12,230 nt of DNA from an uncultured Armatimonadota bacterium (lineage in GTDB: Bacteria; Armatimonadota; Armatimonadia; Armatimonadales; Armatimonadaceae). The notes beneath the pieces are model-generated. The model did not search any database and was not told where the DNA came from. It saw only the letters and a list, made by a program, of their open reading frames with translations. Of the stretch, positions 1-5,638 are shown piece after piece. Where the stretch lies: NCBI GenBank assembly GCA_903881535.1, contig CAIRTT010000460.1, positions 1 through 12,230 of the forward strand, in the 5' to 3' direction. The first letter of the stretch is position 1. Every line of letters starts with the position of its first letter. The translations under genes were made by a program, and so were the position numbers.

Positions 1-816
1 GATTTCATCAATGAAAATGAGACATGGCCGGTTTTGCTTGGCCGTTTCGAATAGGTCACGAACGCGGCTTGCACCGACACCCACGAACATTTCAACAAAG
101 TCGCTTCCACTGATATGGAAGAACGGCACTCCGGCTTCGCCTGCAACCGCACGGGCTAGCAATGTCTTGCCAGTGCCTGGAGGGCCCAACAGGAGGACAC
201 CCTTAGGGATTTTCGCACCGAGCGCTTGGAATTTACGCGAGTTTTTCAGGAACTCGACAATTTCCATTAAGTCTTGCTTAGCTTCTTCAACACCAGCCAC
301 ATCATCAAAGGTTACGCGTTGGCTGTTTTCTGCTGGGCGGCGAGGCTTCGCACGACCAAAGCTCATCGCTTGGTTGTTGTTACCCTGCATCGGCCTGAAG
401 AAAATAACCCAGACCAAAACCATCACAATCAAAGGCAGTAATGCACTCAGTGCAAAACTGGTGAGGACATCAGTGAAGCTGTCCTGTTCAACGCGTACGT
501 TGATTCCTTTTGCATGGAGCTTTTCGGTGAGCGTGTTTACAAGGTCGCCCGAGTTCGGCAGAATCACGTAGAATTCATTAGACTCGCCAGCAGAGCCCGC
601 TACATTGGGAGTGAACTTACCCGTAAGCGTGTTTTTCTTGATGGTTACTTCCTGAATAATGGAGGCATCACTGTCAAGCTTGTCATAAAGCTGACCAATT
701 GCCACCTCGCGGGGCGCTGCCACACCAAAAGGCATGCGTAGGAACGGGCGTAATGACACCAGTGTCAACCCGATTATCGCTGCGATAAGAAGCCATCCGG
801 CTATCCGTCGATTCAA
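1..816 (-). CDS. ftsH: FtsH ATP-dependent zinc metalloprotease, N-terminal part (runs off the left edge)
   Basis: FtsH is a membrane-anchored AAA+ protease that pulls misfolded membrane proteins and short-lived regulators into a zinc protease chamber on the cytoplasmic side. The 272 visible residues read in order: a short basic N-terminus (MNRR), a first membrane helix at about 6-22, a periplasmic FtsH-extracellular-type domain at about 30-115, a second membrane helix at about 118-140, the conserved TFDDVAG segment (169-175), and the AAA domain with Walker A GPPGTGKT (211-218). The frame leaves the window inside Walker B (LIFIDEI), so the second region of homology and the HEXXH protease site are not visible. 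The start is TTG at 816-814. It lies three bases after an in-frame TGA (819-817), so nothing further upstream can be the start. It also sits 7 bases after a GGAGG ribosome binding site. ATG codons inside the frame would remove the first membrane helix. The gene is divergent from the gene at 997. Confidence 0.97.
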   Translation of the reverse strand, partial: MNRRIAGWLLIAAIIGLTLVSLRPFLRMPFGVAAPREVAIGQLYDKLDSDASIIQEVTIKKNTLTGKFTPNVAGSAGESNEFYVILPNSGDLVNTLTEKLHAKGINVRVEQDSFTDVLTSFALSALLPLIVMVLVWVIFFRPMQGNNNQAMSFGRAKPRRPAENSQRVTFDDVAGVEEAKQDLMEIVEFLKNSRKFQALGAKIPKGVLLLGPPGTGKTLLARAVAGEAGVPFFHISGSDFVEMFVGVGASRVRDLFETAKQNRPCLIFIDEI

Positions 817-823
817 TCAAACG

Positions 824-828
824 CCTCC
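824..828 (-). promoter_or_regulatory. Ribosome binding site deciding the ftsH TTG start
   Basis: GGAGG on the minus strand, 7 bases before TTG at 816. No ATG is available at this position, so this strong site and the in-frame stop just upstream together fix the TTG start. Confidence 0.85.
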
Positions 829-888
829 ATTGCAACCAGGAGCAGTGCTGCTGGATGAAACGCCAATTCATACACGAAAGGTGCACGA

Positions 889-897
889 ACTATACCA
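889..897 (-). promoter_or_regulatory. Putative extended -10 promoter for ftsH
   Basis: The minus strand reads TGGTATAGT, an extended -10 (TGN followed by TATAGT). It would start transcription near 882 and give a leader of about 65 bases before the TTG start. At 17 bases upstream the -35 position reads TCAAGA, a poor match, as is often tolerated with an extended -10. Motif inspection only. Confidence 0.5.
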
Positions 898-913
898 CGC
901 AGGGCATAAATTC

Positions 914-941
914 TTGACATCATGCTTACATCTCATACGGT
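914..941 (+). promoter_or_regulatory. Putative sigma-70-type promoter for the rightward gene at 997
   Basis: A perfect TTGACA (914-919) is followed 16 bases later by TACGGT (936-941), a weak -10 that keeps the T-A-n-n-n-T bases. It would start transcription near 948. It overlaps the -35 zone of the leftward ftsH promoter, so the two promoters may compete. An alternative -10, TATTCT at 982-987, lies 9 bases before the ATG at 997. Confidence 0.4.
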
Positions 942-954
942 GATCACCACGTGG
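939..954. promoter_or_regulatory. Overlapping perfect palindromes, possible operator
   Basis: GGTGATCACC (939-948) is a perfect 10-base palindrome, and CCACGTGG (947-954) is a perfect 8-base palindrome sharing its last two bases. Both lie at the -10 and expected start of the proposed rightward promoter and about 40 bases upstream of the ftsH -10. The position suits a dimeric repressor site. The regulator is unknown. Confidence 0.35.
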
Positions 955-996
955 AGGTTCCGGCCGATGTTAGAATGCCGGTATTCTGGTGTCTGA

Positions 997-1494
997 ATGC
1001 AACATCAACGGTGGATTTATGCACGTGCTCCAGGCCCAGGGGCCATCATTCGGTTAGCCGAACGCTTTTCTGGTAGTGAGCCATGGACGATTTCTGTTAC
1101 GCCAGCCGATACCAAGACTGGTTATCGCTGTGTAACGCTGTCGGGGTGCGATGTACCTATGTTTGCCAGTCATGTCGCAATGAGCCTAAGGGATACCGTC
1201 TATGTAATCGATGTGTCACCGGGACGGCTTCTGATTACTGCGTATTTACTCGCTGATGCCGATGCCGGTGTATCCTGCCAAACGATAGTCGACCTACCGT
1301 TGCCTCGCTTCGCGATTCTAGGCAAACTTGTTGTAAAGCGCACCTTGAGACGTAAAGGTTTGCCTCTTTGGTCCATTACGCTTGAACGTCTCAGACGCGT
1401 ACCCTATGCAACCATAGCCGTGTTGGACCAACGGGATTTGCTCGTTGAAGCACCAGATGTAGTCTACATTGCACAGGGGAACATCCCCGAATAG
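997..1494 (+). CDS. Unassigned 165-residue protein upstream of ispH
   Basis: The 165-residue product is not recognised. It has no signal peptide and no clear membrane helix. It shows alternating hydrophobic stretches and a basic segment near residues 109-133 (KLVVKRTLRRKGLPL then SITLERLRR). The overall pattern, a beta-rich middle followed by a long amphipathic C-terminal helix, vaguely resembles SRPBCC/START-type small-molecule-binding folds; this is only an impression. The start is the first codon after an in-frame TGA (994-996), so no longer form exists. There is no good ribosome binding site. The gene ends 13 bases before the ispH ATG on the same strand, suggesting partial co-transcription. 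That it is a real gene is supported by its uninterrupted frame, which fills the whole gap between ftsH and ispH. Confidence 0.65.
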   Translation: MQHQRWIYARAPGPGAIIRLAERFSGSEPWTISVTPADTKTGYRCVTLSGCDVPMFASHVAMSLRDTVYVIDVSPGRLLITAYLLADADAGVSCQTIVDLPLPRFAILGKLVVKRTLRRKGLPLWSITLERLRRVPYATIAVLDQRDLLVEAPDVVYIAQGNIPE

Positions 1495-1495
1495 G

Positions 1496-1501
1496 TATAA
1501 T
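1496..1501 (+). promoter_or_regulatory. Consensus -10 for a probably leaderless ispH transcript
   Basis: A perfect TATAAT lies two bases after the end of the upstream stop codon and exactly 6 bases before the ispH ATG. A start 6-7 bases downstream of a -10 would fall on the ATG itself. There is no usable Shine-Dalgarno sequence in between. The -35 position at 17 bases reads ACAGGG, which is not consensus. Confidence 0.55.
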
Positions 1502-1507
1502 CGCGGC

Positions 1508-2452
1508 ATGAAGATTATGATGGCTGGACCGCGTGGGTTTTGTGCCGGCGTCGACCGGGCAATCGATACCGTAGAACGGGCCCTCGCTGTCGTAGGCGCG
1601 CCTCTCTACGTAAAGCACGAGATTATTCACAATAAACCGGTCTGTGAAAGCCTGACGGCGCGTGGCGTCGTCTTTACCGATGACCTTACCGATGTCCCGG
1701 TTGGCAGTCTCGTTGTGTTTAGTGCACATGGCAGTGCACCTGCAGACTATGTGGTTGCCGAAAGTCGTTCGCTTCAAATTTTGGATGCGACGTGTCCCCT
1801 TGTAACGAAAATTCACCTTGAAGTTCGAAAGTACCTGAAGCGGGGCTTTGGAGTGATTTATATTGGCCACCATGGGCATGTAGAGACCACTGGTACGCTT
1901 GGACAATCACCAGGACAGCTCCACTTGGTTACAAATCTGGAGGAAGTCGCAGCCCTCGGTGATCCAGGCAACGATGCCCTGATCTACCTGACGCAGACGA
2001 CACTTTCCATCGATGAAACGCGCGGCATTGTGGATGCCCTAAAGGCAAAGTTTCCACGCTTGCAGGACCCGCCTTCATCAGACATATGCTACGCAACACA
2101 AAATCGCCAGGATGCAATCAAGGAAGTTTGCCGGACGGCGGATGTTTGTTTCGTCGTGGGATCGCAAACATCAAGTAATTCAAAATCGCTTCGCAGTGTT
2201 GCTGAGGGGATGGGTGTGAAAGCCTACCTCATCGATGGTCCGGATGAGATCTCAGATGCAATGTTGGAAGGAGCGACTGTTGTTGCTATCACTGGCGGAG
2301 CCAGTGCTCCGGAAGAGGTAATTCAGCGGGTGGTGGCCCGCATCAACGCATTTCAAGAATGCAGCGTTGAACCTGTAATCGTTCGTGAAGAACATATGGA
2401 CTTTAGGGTTCCACAATCACTGATTGCTCTCGAACAGCGTCATCGAAGCTAG
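1508..2452 (+). CDS. ispH: 4-hydroxy-3-methylbut-2-enyl diphosphate reductase
   Basis: IspH (LytB) is a cytoplasmic [4Fe-4S] enzyme. It performs the last step of the MEP pathway, reducing HMBPP to isopentenyl and dimethylallyl diphosphate. At 314 residues it is close to the E. coli length of 316. The three cluster cysteines are present: C12 in GPRGFCAGVDRA, C96 in DATCPLV and C194 in DICYAT. Substrate-site residues are H41, H74, H124 and E126 (GHHGHVETTGT), the LTQTTLS motif (161-167), SSNS (222-225) and S266. The frame is open further upstream to 1469, but the family begins at MKIMMAGPRGFC, so ATG 1508 is chosen. That choice also places TATAAT 6 bases before the start. The gene converges on the Gfo/Idh gene across 50 bases. 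Confidence 0.98.
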   Translation: MKIMMAGPRGFCAGVDRAIDTVERALAVVGAPLYVKHEIIHNKPVCESLTARGVVFTDDLTDVPVGSLVVFSAHGSAPADYVVAESRSLQILDATCPLVTKIHLEVRKYLKRGFGVIYIGHHGHVETTGTLGQSPGQLHLVTNLEEVAALGDPGNDALIYLTQTTLSIDETRGIVDALKAKFPRLQDPPSSDICYATQNRQDAIKEVCRTADVCFVVGSQTSSNSKSLRSVAEGMGVKAYLIDGPDEISDAMLEGATVVAITGGASAPEEVIQRVVARINAFQECSVEPVIVREEHMDFRVPQSLIALEQRHRS

Positions 2453-2495
2453 GTCTGCGAACACATCACCAATCTGTAAGCGTACGCAGACCTTT
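2451..2495. terminator. Hairpin between the convergent ispH and Gfo/Idh genes
   Basis: AGGTCTGCG (2451-2459) and CGCAGACCT (2485-2493) form a perfect 9-bp stem with a 25-base loop. The loop ends in a smaller palindrome, GCGTACGC, overlapping the right arm. The left arm begins inside the ispH TAG stop codon. On the plus strand only TTT-CC-A-CTTT follows, a weak U-tract, and there is no T-tract on the minus side. It is likely a shared, weak or Rho-assisted terminator. Confidence 0.5.
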
Positions 2496-2502
2496 CCACT
2501 TT

Positions 2503-3582
2503 CTAGCCGATAGTTACTTCGCGGCCCTCTTCAGAAGACCGGAAGATTCCATCGATAATTTGCGTGACCATGAGAGCTTGCTCGCCGGTTGCAGCTCCCA
2601 CTTCTTCGATTGTTAGGTCGTTTTGGACGGCCTTAATGAACATCTTGATCTCTTCGCCATGCGTTGACTCTACCTTTGGAAGCCACCCGGCTGTCGTGTC
2701 TGTCAATGTACCGAACTCTTCACGGTACATCGTGTACTGTCCAGCATTCGCATCAAAGAACGCCCCAGCGCCTGTGCCATAAAGCTGGGTATCGAAGTGC
2801 TCACGGTCGATATTCGCTACAAATGAACTCATAAGGTGCATTGTTCTACCGTCCTCAAAACGAATCATCGCCGTCGCGAAGTCTTCAACGGTGTACTTCT
2901 TTGGGTCCCATTGTCCCCACATGCCAACCACATCCCCGCGTCGGGCAATAAAGGCATCCGCACGGCCAGAAACCGTAACTGGCTTTGGATGCCCCATCAG
3001 CCAGAGTGTCATGTCGGTGATATGAACACCGATATCGATGAGCGGGCCGCCACCATTTTTTTCCTTGTCGATAAACACGCCCCAGGTGGGAACACCACGA
3101 CGGCGCATCGCTTTGGCACTGGCATGGTAAATATCGCCCATCATGCCTTGGTCGATGGCACGCTTGAGGGACTGCGCACCAGGCGAAAATCGCATGTTAT
3201 AGCCGATTTGGAGCTTGTTACCGGTTTCTTTTGATGCACTGATCATCTCAAGGCATTCACCGGAGTTCATCGCCATTGGTTTTTCACAAAGGACGTGCTT
3301 GCCAGCGCGAAGCGCATCGATTGTGATCTGCTTGTGCCACCCGTTTGGCGTACAAACCGAGACAGCATCAATTTCGGGCATCGCGAGGAGCTTATGGTAA
3401 TCCTCCAGGATATGCTCGACGGCGAACTTATCCTTTGCCTGTGCACGACGTTCCTCTGCCACATCAGCGATTGCAATAACCTCACATGTGTCAGTCTGCT
3501 TTAGGTAATTGCCCATGTGGGCACCTTGTGCGATGCCGCCAAATCCAATAATTCCGATGCCTGTTTTGCCGTTTCTTGCCAT
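2503..3582 (-). CDS. Gfo/Idh/MocA-family NAD(P)-dependent oxidoreductase
   Basis: A 359-residue cytoplasmic dehydrogenase of the Gfo/Idh/MocA family, whose members oxidise or reduce sugars, inositols and related polyols. The N-terminal Rossmann fold carries IGIIGFGGIAQGAH (about 8-22). The conserved catalytic lysine is K101 in CEKPMAMN (99-106). The C-terminal alpha/beta domain includes GGGPLIDIGVHITDMTLW (177-194), where D183 and H187 sit at the usual catalytic positions. The length is typical and there is no signal peptide or Tat motif, unlike many secreted relatives in planctomycete-like bacteria. The substrate cannot be read from sequence. The ATG at 3582 follows a strong GAGGAGG site by 6 bases. 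A 122-base gap from the upstream DUF5658-like gene, containing inverted repeats, suggests separate regulation. Confidence 0.93.
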   Translation of the reverse strand: MARNGKTGIGIIGFGGIAQGAHMGNYLKQTDTCEVIAIADVAEERRAQAKDKFAVEHILEDYHKLLAMPEIDAVSVCTPNGWHKQITIDALRAGKHVLCEKPMAMNSGECLEMISASKETGNKLQIGYNMRFSPGAQSLKRAIDQGMMGDIYHASAKAMRRRGVPTWGVFIDKEKNGGGPLIDIGVHITDMTLWLMGHPKPVTVSGRADAFIARRGDVVGMWGQWDPKKYTVEDFATAMIRFEDGRTMHLMSSFVANIDREHFDTQLYGTGAGAFFDANAGQYTMYREEFGTLTDTTAGWLPKVESTHGEEIKMFIKAVQNDLTIEEVGAATGEQALMVTQIIDGIFRSSEEGREVTIG

Positions 3583-3588
3583 TTGTGG

Positions 3589-3595
3589 CCTCCTC
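3589..3595 (-). promoter_or_regulatory. Strong ribosome binding site of the Gfo/Idh gene
   Basis: GAGGAGG on the minus strand, 6 bases before the ATG at 3582. It is among the strongest ribosome sites in the window, in contrast to the genes that seem leaderless. Confidence 0.8.
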
Positions 3596-3603
3596 TAAAC
3601 CTA

Positions 3604-3620
3604 TGTGGAAATTCTCCACA
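3604..3620. promoter_or_regulatory. Inverted repeat upstream of the Gfo/Idh gene, possible operator
   Basis: TGTGGA (3604-3609) and TCCACA (3615-3620) form a 6-bp inverted repeat around AATTC. A third copy, TGTGGA, lies at 3672-3677. A second inverted repeat, ACAGGC (3654-3659) with GCCTGT (3669-3674), also occupies this 122-base gap. These may be regulatory sites for the dehydrogenase or RNA hairpins in the leader. The TGTGGA cores also resemble parts of DnaA boxes, but none is a full match. Confidence 0.3.
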
Positions 3621-3704
3621 GATACCCTGTAGTCCTGCACGTTGAAGCGGATACAGGCATCCCAGGAGCCTGTGGATCGATTCAAACCAAGTGCTCACGG
3701 CTGA

Positions 3705-4052
3705 TCAGAACTTTGCAAAGCCAAAGTACAAAGCGATGTACGAAATGATGATGATGCGTAACAACCATTCCGTAAATGTTCGCTGCGACTGTGCAAGTCT
3801 TGGTGCGAGTACGAGTGCGGGCATGCATGCAAGGCATTTGATGATGACAAAGACGATTGGATGCCCCCGAAAGGTCCATCCGAGGATTGGATTTGCCTCC
3901 TGAGCCTGCCCGGACAACACCCAGTACAACGTCGTTAACATGTCCGCTGCACAGATTATCCCAAGGATAACACTTTCCTTTTCCCCGGCCCGCCTCATCA
4001 TGAAGCGTCCAGAAAAGTTTGGTTTCCAGCGTCCCCGGCGATCTGTTGTCAT
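3705..4052 (-). CDS. DUF5658-like small integral membrane protein
   Basis: A 115-residue protein with a basic N-terminus (MTTDRRGRWK) and three predicted membrane helices at about 27-48, 64-84 and 96-114. The segment ADMLTTLYWVLSG followed by EANPILGW (about 36-59) recalls the DUF5658 pattern: an AD-LTT-type helix, then EANP at the membrane edge. DUF5658 has no known function. The start is ATG 4052 with an AGGA site about 6 bases upstream. It lies 20 bases after the stop of the PIG-L gene, so the two genes are probably co-transcribed. The family call rests on recalled motifs only. That this is a real membrane protein gene is fairly sure. Confidence 0.75.
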   Translation of the reverse strand: MTTDRRGRWKPNFSGRFMMRRAGEKESVILGIICAADMLTTLYWVLSGQAQEANPILGWTFRGHPIVFVIIKCLACMPALVLAPRLAQSQRTFTEWLLRIIIISYIALYFGFAKF

Positions 4053-4072
4053 CTGATTCCTAATTGTCGGTG

Positions 4073-5479
4073 TTAATGCAATTTTGCATCAGAATGACTT
4101 GCATCCTGAATATTTGCGCTTGAAACCTTCACAAAGTGGAATGCTGAACGGTCAATCAGGAGACCTTCGGCAGCATACGTTGATACGCCTATGGAGACAG
4201 TAACGGTGGATGCATCAATACCGAGTTTGCTAAGCGCGATGGTCGTAGCTATTTCCTGTTGGGTTTCCAGAAGCTGCGGGCGGGGCAATTTGATTCGAAA
4301 AGCATTGGAACTTTTGTCATTCGATGTCACGACTGTCAAAAAGGCATCAATGGCGGGGCTGCACGGTCCAGCCATCGTTGTCCGCACCACCAGATTTGTA
4401 CCAACGATTTCAGCATGAAGTCTGGCAATGTCAGCGCTTGGGTTTGCAAAACGGCCAACATTGTCTCCGACAGGTTCAATCGAGCCTGGGTCAATAAATG
4501 CAGCGGCATCACCCGACGTTACGATCTCATTTTTTCGTAAGAAACTTAGCAACATCCGCTGCATCACATTGATCTGGGAAGAATATGCATGCAACGCTGC
4601 GCGCTTTGCACGGACCACGTTTTGTGACAGTGAAATCGATTGCCACTGATTGCCACTCTCCGCGATCGCCGGAGGTGGAACTAGCCATCGGTCTGGGTGA
4701 TCACCTTGCGGAAGAGGCCAGTCACCGCGGTGAATGAGATACCAATGTACCCGTGGGCGAGGGAAGTCACCGTTTTTGACCCCACGGTCTATGGCCATCT
4801 GAACGAACACTGGGGATGCTGCATGGTCACTGTGGTCATCTAACGGATGTGTTACATAAACATCGGTTGGCTTGAAGTCTGCGAGTTGTTGTTGCACACT
4901 TGAAACGACACTCTCGCGAACATGGGACAGACCTGTTGCGGCCGCTGTAGTGTATGGAACACTATCTGACTTCGTTGTTGTAGGTCTGTACGCTACTGGA
5001 TTCTGACCCGGCGCAACCAACATCCCGAGCAAGCCCTGATCCGGGTATCCGAGAAATCTGACATCGCTGACCGGTTGTCCGAGAAGCGTTGCCGATGCCA
5101 GTGCTTCTTTTTGACGCGCTTCACCAAACGCTAAGTAGTCTGCGGGTTCAAGATTGAGCTTCTTTAAGTAAAACTGAGCTGCGATGCGAAAGCCATCGCC
5201 GTTAGTCAAAAATACTGTCCTGATGGGAGTCCCAGCATCTGCAAACGTCTTTATCAAGCCACCAACGCCAAGCGTTTCATCATCGCAGTGAGGGGCATAA
5301 ACCAGAACTCTCGATTGCGTTGCAATATTGATTGAGTCGAGGTCCGTAATACGGTCGACGGCCGAGAGACGATGCAGATTCCCGTAATACAGGGCAGTTG
5401 TCGTCGCGGCGGCTAACAGCGGAATGATGAGCATTATCACCAGAGGACGCCGCCATCTTGGATAAGTACTTAAGTTCAT
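4073..5479 (-). CDS. Membrane-anchored PIG-L family deacetylase
   Basis: A 468-residue protein with an N-terminal signal anchor (basic YPRWRRP, then hydrophobic residues about 12-32). A PIG-L/LmbE-type domain follows at about 57-260, which likely acts outside the cytoplasm. The zinc-site motif reads YAPHCDDETLGVGG (61-74), with H64, D66 and D67. The second ligand motif HPLDDHSDHA (211-220) supplies H216 or H219. Family members remove N-acetyl groups from N-acetylglucosaminyl substrates such as GPI precursors, mycothiol and bacillithiol intermediates, or antibiotics. The substrate here is unknown. The C-terminal 200 residues are not recognised and look like an added domain rich in beta strands (about 370-455). 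The ATG is 16 bases from the 3' end of tRNA-Ser on the same strand. The only possible ribosome site, AGGCG, nearly touches the ATG. Confidence 0.9.
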   Translation of the reverse strand: MNLSTYPRWRRPLVIMLIIPLLAAATTTALYYGNLHRLSAVDRITDLDSINIATQSRVLVYAPHCDDETLGVGGLIKTFADAGTPIRTVFLTNGDGFRIAAQFYLKKLNLEPADYLAFGEARQKEALASATLLGQPVSDVRFLGYPDQGLLGMLVAPGQNPVAYRPTTTKSDSVPYTTAAATGLSHVRESVVSSVQQQLADFKPTDVYVTHPLDDHSDHAASPVFVQMAIDRGVKNGDFPRPRVHWYLIHRGDWPLPQGDHPDRWLVPPPAIAESGNQWQSISLSQNVVRAKRAALHAYSSQINVMQRMLLSFLRKNEIVTSGDAAAFIDPGSIEPVGDNVGRFANPSADIARLHAEIVGTNLVVRTTMAGPCSPAIDAFLTVVTSNDKSSNAFRIKLPRPQLLETQQEIATTIALSKLGIDASTVTVSIGVSTYAAEGLLIDRSAFHFVKVSSANIQDASHSDAKLH

Positions 5480-5495
5480 TCGCCTAAAAAGGGAA

Positions 5496-5583
5496 CGGAG
5501 CGAGTGGGATTCGAACCCACGAGACGGTTACCCGCCTACACGATTTCCAATCGTGCTCCTTCGACCAACTCGGACATCACTCC
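5496..5583 (-). tRNA. tRNA-Ser (anticodon GGA)
   Basis: A class II tRNA of 88 bases including the discriminator G at 5496. The acceptor stem is GGAGTGA paired with TCGCTCC, with one G-T pair. The anticodon stem CACGA/TCGTG carries loop TTGGAAA, with anticodon GGA at 5548-5546 reading UCC. The long variable arm pairs GGCGG with CCGTC. The T arm is GTGGG-TTCGAAT-CCCAC. A G discriminator and long variable arm are serine identity features. The 3' CCA is not encoded, since TTCCC follows, so a CCA-adding enzyme is needed. The PIG-L gene starts 16 bases downstream on the same strand. Confidence 0.97.
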
Positions 5584-5593
5584 ACGAAGAGAG

Positions 5594-5602
5594 ACTATAT
5601 CA
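5594..5602 (-). promoter_or_regulatory. Extended -10 promoter of tRNA-Ser
   Basis: The minus strand reads TGATATAGT, an extended -10 ending 10 bases before the tRNA 5' end at 5583. Transcription would begin near 5587 with only about 4 leader bases. The -35 region at 17 bases is weak. The same TGN-TATAGT form appears upstream of ftsH. Confidence 0.6.
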
Positions 5603-5627
5603 CGCGGAAATGGCACCTTCCACAAGG

Positions 5628-5633
5628 TAAACT
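5628..5633 (+). promoter_or_regulatory. -10-like hexamer 5 bases before the lipoprotein ATG
   Basis: TAAACT matches the T-A-n-n-n-T core of a -10 and ends 5 bases before ATG 5639. Spacing is like that at ispH and at the PSCyt1/PSD1 gene and would yield a leaderless or nearly leaderless mRNA. A competing reading is AAGG (5624-5627) as a ribosome site, but 11 bases is a poor distance. No good -35 is seen. Confidence 0.4.
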
Positions 5634-5638
5634 TGGGT

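Noticed and set aside
11..571. Long rightward reading frame opposite ftsH
   Set aside because: The opposite strand encodes an unmistakable FtsH with Walker A; this frame is its antisense shadow.
1469..1507. Upstream in-frame extension of ispH from 1469
   Set aside because: It overlaps the preceding gene and adds 13 residues not seen in the IspH family; the conserved MKIMMAGPRGFC start is at 1508.
1391..1906. Leftward 171-codon frame opposite ispH and the unassigned gene
   Set aside because: It overlaps the conserved ispH coding strand and has no ribosome site or recognisable domain.
3653..3675. ACAGGC/GCCTGT hairpin as an intrinsic terminator after the DUF5658-like gene
   Set aside because: The stem is only 6 bp and no T-tract follows on the minus strand, so termination is not supported.
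3604..3677. Possible DnaA boxes and a replication origin
   Set aside because: None of the TGTGGA sites is a complete DnaA box. There is no AT-rich unwinding region, and no dnaA, dnaN or gidA gene is nearby.
5504..5638. Upstream in-frame extension of the lipoprotein reading frame with an ATG at 5504
   Set aside because: It lies across the tRNA-Ser gene on the other strand and would bury the signal peptide. ATG 5639 gives a proper N-terminus.
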